Below, in pieces: positions 6,551 to 9,658 of a stretch of DNA of 9,658 nt. Every line of letters starts with the position of its first letter. The first letter of the stretch is position 1. The DNA lies in contig CAMPKR010000071.1 in the NCBI GenBank assembly GCA_946887345.1, positions 1 through 9,658 of the forward strand. Direction: 5' to 3'. Origin of the DNA: an uncultured Bacteroidota bacterium. Lineage in GTDB: Bacteria; Bacteroidota; Bacteroidia; Chitinophagales; Chitinophagaceae. A program made the position numbers and the translations under genes. Below the pieces are notes generated by a model. That model did not search any database. It had not been told where the DNA came from and saw only the letters and a list, made by a program, of their open reading frames with translations.

Positions 6551-7636
6551 ATGATATACAGGGTTTTTGTCATCTTACTGTTCATTCCGATCCTGTCATT
6601 TAGCCAGAAATACCCCTTGCAATATATAGATACCAAAACGGACGCTTCATTCCGTGGTCTTTCGGTAGCGGACGAAAATGCGGTGTGGGTGAGTGGGAGT
6701 AAGGGTTGGGTGGGAAGAACAACGGATGGCGGAGTGAACTGGACTTTCGGGCAGGTGGCGGGTTATGAAAAATGTGACTTCCGGTGCCTGTATGCAATGG
6801 ATTCTAACACAGCGATAATTGCTAATGCGGGAGCCCCATCGTATGTGCTGCGCACCAGTGATGGTGGCAGAAGCTGGATAAAGGTGTATGAGAACAGAGA
6901 TAGCGCTGTTTTTTTGGACGGGATAGACTTGTGGGACTACCCGCTGAGTTTTTTGGGTGGCAGGGCGCGTAAGCGTGGTATGATACATGGGGACCCTGTG
7001 AAGGGCAGAATGTTCCTACTATACACCAGTGACGCTGGTAAGACATGGAAGGAACGGAGGGGCCCGCAAATGAAGGAGGGGCAGGCCTCCTTTGCCGCCA
7101 GTGGTACGTCAATTTGTTGTTTCGGGAAAAGGATGGTAGCGGTTGCAAGCGGAGGGAAGGCGTCTGATCTATACATTTCTAACAACAAGGGCAGGCGCTG
7201 GAAGGTGGTGCAGACACCGATGCTTTCAGGAAAAGAGAGCACAGGAATATTTTCCTTTATGATGGCCTGGCCGGGCCAGCGGCATTGGCTGATAGCAGGA
7301 GGGGACTACCGTGATGATACTTTACGCACTGCCAATTTCTTCTACACCACGGATAGAGGTCAGACATGGCAAGCACCTGTGAAGACAACGCGTGGCTACA
7401 GGGAGTGCCTGGCGAGTATAAACAGGGGGCTGCCCAGAAAGCCGGGTGGACTTACGACCACATTCGCGGTGGGGCCATCGGGCATTGATATGTCAGACGA
7501 TGGAGGGAAAACGTGGCAGCCGTTTAGCGATGCAAAAGGTTTTCATGTGATAAAGCGTGGCGTTGGGAAGAGGTGCTTATACCTGGCGGGGGCTAATGGC
7601 AAGCTGGCGATGATAAGGCCAGAAAGCAGGCCCTAA
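6551..7636 (+). CDS. Secreted YCF48/BNR-type beta-propeller protein, function unknown
   Basis: A 361-residue exported protein. Residues 1-18 (MIYRVFVILLFIPILSFS) are a signal peptide with Gln at +1. Six Asp-box motifs (S/T-x-D-x-G-x-x-W) begin at residues 57 (TTDGGVNW), 102 (TSDGGRSW), 159 (TSDAGKTW), 210 (SNNKGRRW, degenerate), 266 (TTDRGQTW) and 315 (SDDGGKTW). They lie 45-57 residues apart, one per propeller blade. This is the layout of YCF48-like proteins, usually annotated as photosystem-assembly-like or oxidoreductase, and of sialidase-type propellers. No catalytic residues of a sialidase can be assigned, so a binding or assembly role is as likely as an enzyme. The start is ATG 6551, with a possible -7-like TAAAATTTG at 6531-6539. 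It converges on the cytochrome-like gene with a 9-base gap. Confidence 0.82.
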   Translation: MIYRVFVILLFIPILSFSQKYPLQYIDTKTDASFRGLSVADENAVWVSGSKGWVGRTTDGGVNWTFGQVAGYEKCDFRCLYAMDSNTAIIANAGAPSYVLRTSDGGRSWIKVYENRDSAVFLDGIDLWDYPLSFLGGRARKRGMIHGDPVKGRMFLLYTSDAGKTWKERRGPQMKEGQASFAASGTSICCFGKRMVAVASGGKASDLYISNNKGRRWKVVQTPMLSGKESTGIFSFMMAWPGQRHWLIAGGDYRDDTLRTANFFYTTDRGQTWQAPVKTTRGYRECLASINRGLPRKPGGLTTTFAVGPSGIDMSDDGGKTWQPFSDAKGFHVIKRGVGKRCLYLAGANGKLAMIRPESRP

Positions 7637-7645
7637 GGTAGGTGT

Positions 7646-7993
7646 TTAATTATTCGGCGCACCCGCATTTATCCAGCATTCAAATTGCTTGAGCTGTGTT
7701 TCCGTAAGCGAGCTGCCCGAAGGCATCGATTTTTCCACTATTACCCGCTGCTTAAGCGAGCCGTTGTCAAACTTGGCCTTGATGCCGGAGTAGCTCGTAT
7801 AGTCGCCATTAACGGATCCGGAAGCGTGGCAGCCTGCGGTATTGCACTTGCTGGTCACCAGCGGCGCTATAGTACCCGAGTAGGTGATCGTGCTGCAGTC
7901 TACACCCTGGTTTTGATTATTGTTGTTTTCTTCTTTTTTGCAGCTGAGGAATAGGCTTGTGAGAAGCAGGAAGAGGCAGGCCAGTTTCTTCAT
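7646..7993 (-). CDS. Small cytochrome-c-like lipoprotein (planctomycete-type cytochrome C family)
   Basis: A 115-residue lipoprotein. MKKLACLFLLLTSLFLSC ends in a lipid-attachment Cys18, followed by KKEE and an Asn/Gln-rich linker. The Lys-Glu-Glu next to the Cys resembles the lipoprotein export signal reported for surface lipoproteins in Bacteroidota, so the protein may face outward. The mature part has TIAPLVTSKCNTAGCH: Cys50, Cys55 and His56 form a CX4CH haem-attachment variant of CXXCH, and Met90 in KSMPSG is the natural sixth ligand. The tail ETQLKQFECWINAGAPNN is typical of this family in Bacteroidota. Two further cysteines (33 and 106) could form a disulfide. A TTG six bases upstream would add two residues; ATG 7993 is preferred. 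Probable role: single-haem electron transfer. Haem binding is not proven by sequence because of the unusual spacing. Confidence 0.82.
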   Translation of the reverse strand: MKKLACLFLLLTSLFLSCKKEENNNNQNQGVDCSTITYSGTIAPLVTSKCNTAGCHASGSVNGDYTSYSGIKAKFDNGSLKQRVIVEKSMPSGSSLTETQLKQFECWINAGAPNN

Positions 7994-8016
7994 TTTCAAT
8001 AGTTAATAGTTCTTCA

Positions 8017-8024
8017 TAAAGATA
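8017..8024 (-). promoter_or_regulatory. Candidate -7 box for the cytochrome-like lipoprotein gene
   Basis: TATCTTTA on the - strand matches seven of eight positions of the TAnnTTTG pattern and lies about 23 bases before ATG 7993. A matching -33 TTG is not seen at 19-21 bases, so this is tentative. Confidence 0.3.
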
Positions 8025-8056
8025 GAAAAGGATAAATGCCGGATAGCGACGCACTC

Positions 8057-8078
8057 CCTCAAAAAGGATTATTTGAGG
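8057..8078. repeat. Perfect 7-bp inverted repeat
   Basis: CCTCAAA (8057-8063) and TTTGAGG (8072-8078) surround an 8-base spacer. Neither strand has a T run after it, so it is not an intrinsic terminator. It lies about 65 bases upstream of the cytochrome-like gene and could be an operator or an RNA hairpin; nothing decides. Confidence 0.5.
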
Positions 8079-8116
8079 ATGAATGCGTTAATTTATACTA
8101 CGAGGCGTTAAACGAT

Positions 8117-8158
8117 GCTACTCCGTAGCCGGTATTTTTCGCTTAGCTAGTGCCTAGC
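8117..8158. repeat. Two similar 13-bp dyads, 29 bp apart
   Basis: GCTACTCCGTAGC (8117-8129) and GCTAGTGCCTAGC (8146-8158) are both perfect 5-bp inverted repeats around 3 bases. They agree at 10 of 13 positions (GCTA-S-TSC-S-TAGC). The second overlaps the stop codon of the broken gene. They could be paired protein-binding sites or small hairpins at a transcript end. The rest of 7994-8153 shows no further gene. Confidence 0.45.
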
Positions 8159-8505
8159 CCATTACCCTTTCACCTATTATATCGCACACGTACCATTCAT
8201 CTCCTTCTATTATGTATTCGATGGCTTTGCTGATGGCGACTTAAAATCGGCATCAAGGTGTTCCTGCAGTATAATGCCTACTTCGTGGAGGGATACAATC
8301 TTGTTTGTGAAGGGTAGCAGTTTTTTCGCGGAATTGTCTCGTATAGCGTCCTCGCGGAATGCTCCAGTATGGGAAAGCGAACCTTCTGTTTTAATACCAG
8401 CTTATGGAGCTGCTCCACAAAAACTTCAGTTTCATATGACCTGTAGGTTCCAGGCAATTTCTCTGTTAAATCTGCAATGGCTGCTTTAGAGGAGATGATC
8501 TTCAT
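8154..8505 (-). pseudogene. Small unidentified gene apparently broken by two -1 frameshifts
   Basis: Read from ATG 8505, the first frame gives about 34 protein-like residues (MKIISSKAAIADLTEKLPG to VEQLHK) and then becomes implausible, although it stays open to 8278. From 8401 another frame continues with AGIKTEGSLSHTGAFRED, AKKLLPFTNKIVSLHEVG and IILQEHLDADF down to about 8243. From 8240 the third frame gives AISKAIEYIIEG and DEWYVCDIIGERVMG, ending at TAG 8154-8156. Adding one base at a short A run near 8401-8404 and one near 8241-8242 joins the three into a single protein of about 117 residues. I do not recognise the family; no signal peptide or membrane segment is visible. It may be a decaying gene, or intact with two sequencing errors in A runs. 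Programmed frameshifting is less likely because no slippery heptamer is seen. Confidence 0.6.
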
Positions 8506-8580
8506 AACACTTTGATAAAAATAGTACTAATAAAGCGGCTGGCATGACTTTTCAAGATGCTTAGCTGAACGATACGAACG

Positions 8581-9471
8581 ATGTTTAGAAGAAATAATAT
8601 GACGATATGTTTTTTGGCAGGTGCGCTGTTCTTTGCAAACTGCAGCCAAAGCCAGACCGGTGAAAGTGAAACGGCTTTGAGCGGCCCTGCTGCTGCAGAT
8701 ACGGTAGAGCAAGTGCCACCACGCGAAATGCCTGAACGAAAAAGCCTGACCTACAGCTTTGTAACAAAAAAAGATAGTATCAGGAAGTTTAGCGATGACA
8801 AACTTGCCGCCCTAAAATTCATTAACCGATGCGACGAGGCCAGCCTGAAAGCGAAGGATAGCGTGATAGTTCCTTCGGAATTTATGAGCGAACTTATTCA
8901 CTATTCTCCTTTTCCTTTTCATGTGGAAGCGCTGAAGGACGTGAAGAAGATCGTTTTCTTCTCTTATCCCGCCCAGGTATTTGCTGCTTATGAAAACGGC
9001 TACCTGGTACATACGGGGCCTACGAATATGGGACGGAAGAAGGATCCAACTCCAACCGGCTTGTTCTTTGCCAACTGGAAGGCTGAAAAGACAACGAGCA
9101 CCTTCAATGACGAATGGGAGCTGAAATGGAATTTCAATATTCAGAATAAGGAAGGAATAGGCTGGCACCAGTATGCGATGCCGGGGTATCCCGCATCGCA
9201 CTCCTGCCTGCGTATGCTGGAAGAAGATGCAAAAACTATGTATGAGTGGGCCGATCAATGGGTGCTGAAGGGTACAGATAACCTGTTGGCGCAGGGAACG
9301 CCAGTGATCGTTTTTGGTGTCTATCCTTTTGGAAGCAGGAAGCCGTGGATGGCACTTGTGGATGATCCCCAAGCCCTGGATATTTCCGAAGAAGCAATCA
9401 CCGCGGAGGTGCAACCACATTTGCAAAAAATAATGGACGAGCAAGCAAAGCGCAGGAAGTTGGGCAAATAA
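8581..9471 (+). CDS. L,D-transpeptidase (YkuD domain), exported
   Basis: A 296-residue envelope protein expected to form 3-3 peptidoglycan cross-links or attach proteins to peptidoglycan. The N-terminus MFRRNNMTICFLAGALFFANC is a signal sequence; Cys21 may be lipidated, but Asn at -1 is unusual for a lipobox. After a Pro/Glu-rich linker, residues about 65-100 (KFSDDKLAALKFINRCDEA to DSVIVP) resemble a degenerate LysM-like segment. The catalytic domain runs from about 122 (KKIVFFSYPAQVFAAYENG) through NMGRKKDPTPTGLFFANWK to IGWHQY (His196) and PASHSCLRM, with nucleophile Cys209, His207 and Arg211. The usual SHGC is SHSC here. A charged tail (about 255-296) extends past the domain. ATG 8581 gives the needed positive N-terminus; Met7 would lose it. 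A 9-base-period repeat of GAACGAT (8567-8582) overlaps the start. It converges on the next gene with a 4-base gap. Confidence 0.9.
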   Translation: MFRRNNMTICFLAGALFFANCSQSQTGESETALSGPAAADTVEQVPPREMPERKSLTYSFVTKKDSIRKFSDDKLAALKFINRCDEASLKAKDSVIVPSEFMSELIHYSPFPFHVEALKDVKKIVFFSYPAQVFAAYENGYLVHTGPTNMGRKKDPTPTGLFFANWKAEKTTSTFNDEWELKWNFNIQNKEGIGWHQYAMPGYPASHSCLRMLEEDAKTMYEWADQWVLKGTDNLLAQGTPVIVFGVYPFGSRKPWMALVDDPQALDISEEAITAEVQPHLQKIMDEQAKRRKLGK

Positions 9472-9475
9472 AGTA

Positions 9476-9658
9476 TTACCTGAGTGCGCGTGCCAGGCGA
9501 GCGAGCAAAGGAAGTTGCTCCCGTGTAATGTTGAGATAGGGAGTAGGAACTGATCCGAAACTCAGGAAGAATTGTTCAATTGGTTCTATCATTGATCCCT
9601 CAAAATCGAATACTTTGCTGCCATCCTCTTTTGCTTTCTGTATGGCGTTCCATATCAC
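9476..9658 (-). CDS. C-terminus of a FemAB/GNAT-type acyltransferase-like protein, cut by the window
   Basis: Only the last 60 codons are present; the frame is open through the window edge (GTG at 9656-9658 is internal). The visible part, KVFDFEGSMIEPIEQFF followed by LSFGSVPTPYLNITRE, matches the end of FemAB-like/GNAT proteins, in which a F-D-F-E-G-S-M strand precedes I-x-x-F-F-x-x-F-G. Such proteins transfer aminoacyl or acyl groups, in some cases to cell-wall precursors. The substrate cannot be judged from this fragment. It ends 4 bases from the L,D-transpeptidase stop on the other strand, so no terminator fits between them. Confidence 0.7.
   Translation of the reverse strand: MIWNAIQKAKEDGSKVFDFEGSMIEPIEQFFLSFGSVPTPYLNITREQLPLLARLARALR

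Noticed and set aside
8274..8489. A 71-codon + strand frame in the gap before the L,D-transpeptidase
   Set aside because: The translation has no protein-like features and lies opposite the rebuilt - strand gene, which reads better.
8141..8566. GCTTAGCT at 8141-8148 and 8559-8566 as direct repeats flanking an inserted element
   Set aside because: An 8-mer repeated within about 500 bases is expected by chance, and no transposase or terminal inverted repeats are present.

Overview
The window looks like an ordinary housekeeping stretch of a Bacteroidota chromosome, probably from the Chitinophagaceae or a close relative. The evidence is a promoter of the Bacteroidota type (TTG, 19 bases, TAATTTTG) before the pterin synthase gene, a menaquinone route of the futalosine type, exported proteins whose predicted cleavage site is followed by Gln, a lipoprotein with a Cys-Lys-Lys-Glu-Glu start, and protein families common in that phylum (YCF48-like propeller, DUF922 zincin, Bacteroidota-type glucosaminidase with LysM domains). 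The taxon is inferred from these features; no 16S gene is present.

Layout. Positions 1-3002 (+ strand) hold a compact run: the end of a SAM-dependent O-methyltransferase, a secreted glucosaminidase with LysM domains and a long Ala/Lys/Glu repeat, and a hypoxanthine phosphoribosyltransferase. The three are separated by -1 and 4 bases and probably form one transcript, which ends at a strong hairpin placed inside the 3' end of the next, convergent gene. Positions 3003-4537 (- strand) hold mqnB and mqnD, two steps of the futalosine route to menaquinone. Positions 4558-5674 (+) hold a promoter, a 6-pyruvoyl-tetrahydropterin-synthase family gene, an uninterrupted (AC)15 microsatellite and folE. GTP cyclohydrolase I and the pterin synthase catalyse successive steps, so this is a small pterin operon. 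Positions 5671-6219 (-) hold a secreted DUF922 protein with an HExxH site.

Positions 6331-6442 hold tRNA-Pro(GGG) with its own terminator, followed by an AT-rich gap containing one perfect DnaA-box sequence. A secreted six-Asp-box propeller protein (6551-7636, +) faces a small cytochrome-c-like lipoprotein (7646-7993, -). Positions 7994-8580 contain small dyads and what reads as a small gene broken by two -1 frameshifts (8154-8505, -). The window ends with an L,D-transpeptidase (8581-9471, +) facing the C-terminus of a protein of probable FemAB/GNAT type (9476-9658, -).

I see no mobile element, CRISPR array, defence island or clearly new multi-gene system. The points most worth a second look are the (AC)15 tract in front of folE, the twice-frameshifted small gene, the terminators that appear to lie inside convergent coding sequence, and the eukaryote-like CX5HGH spacing of the pterin synthase.
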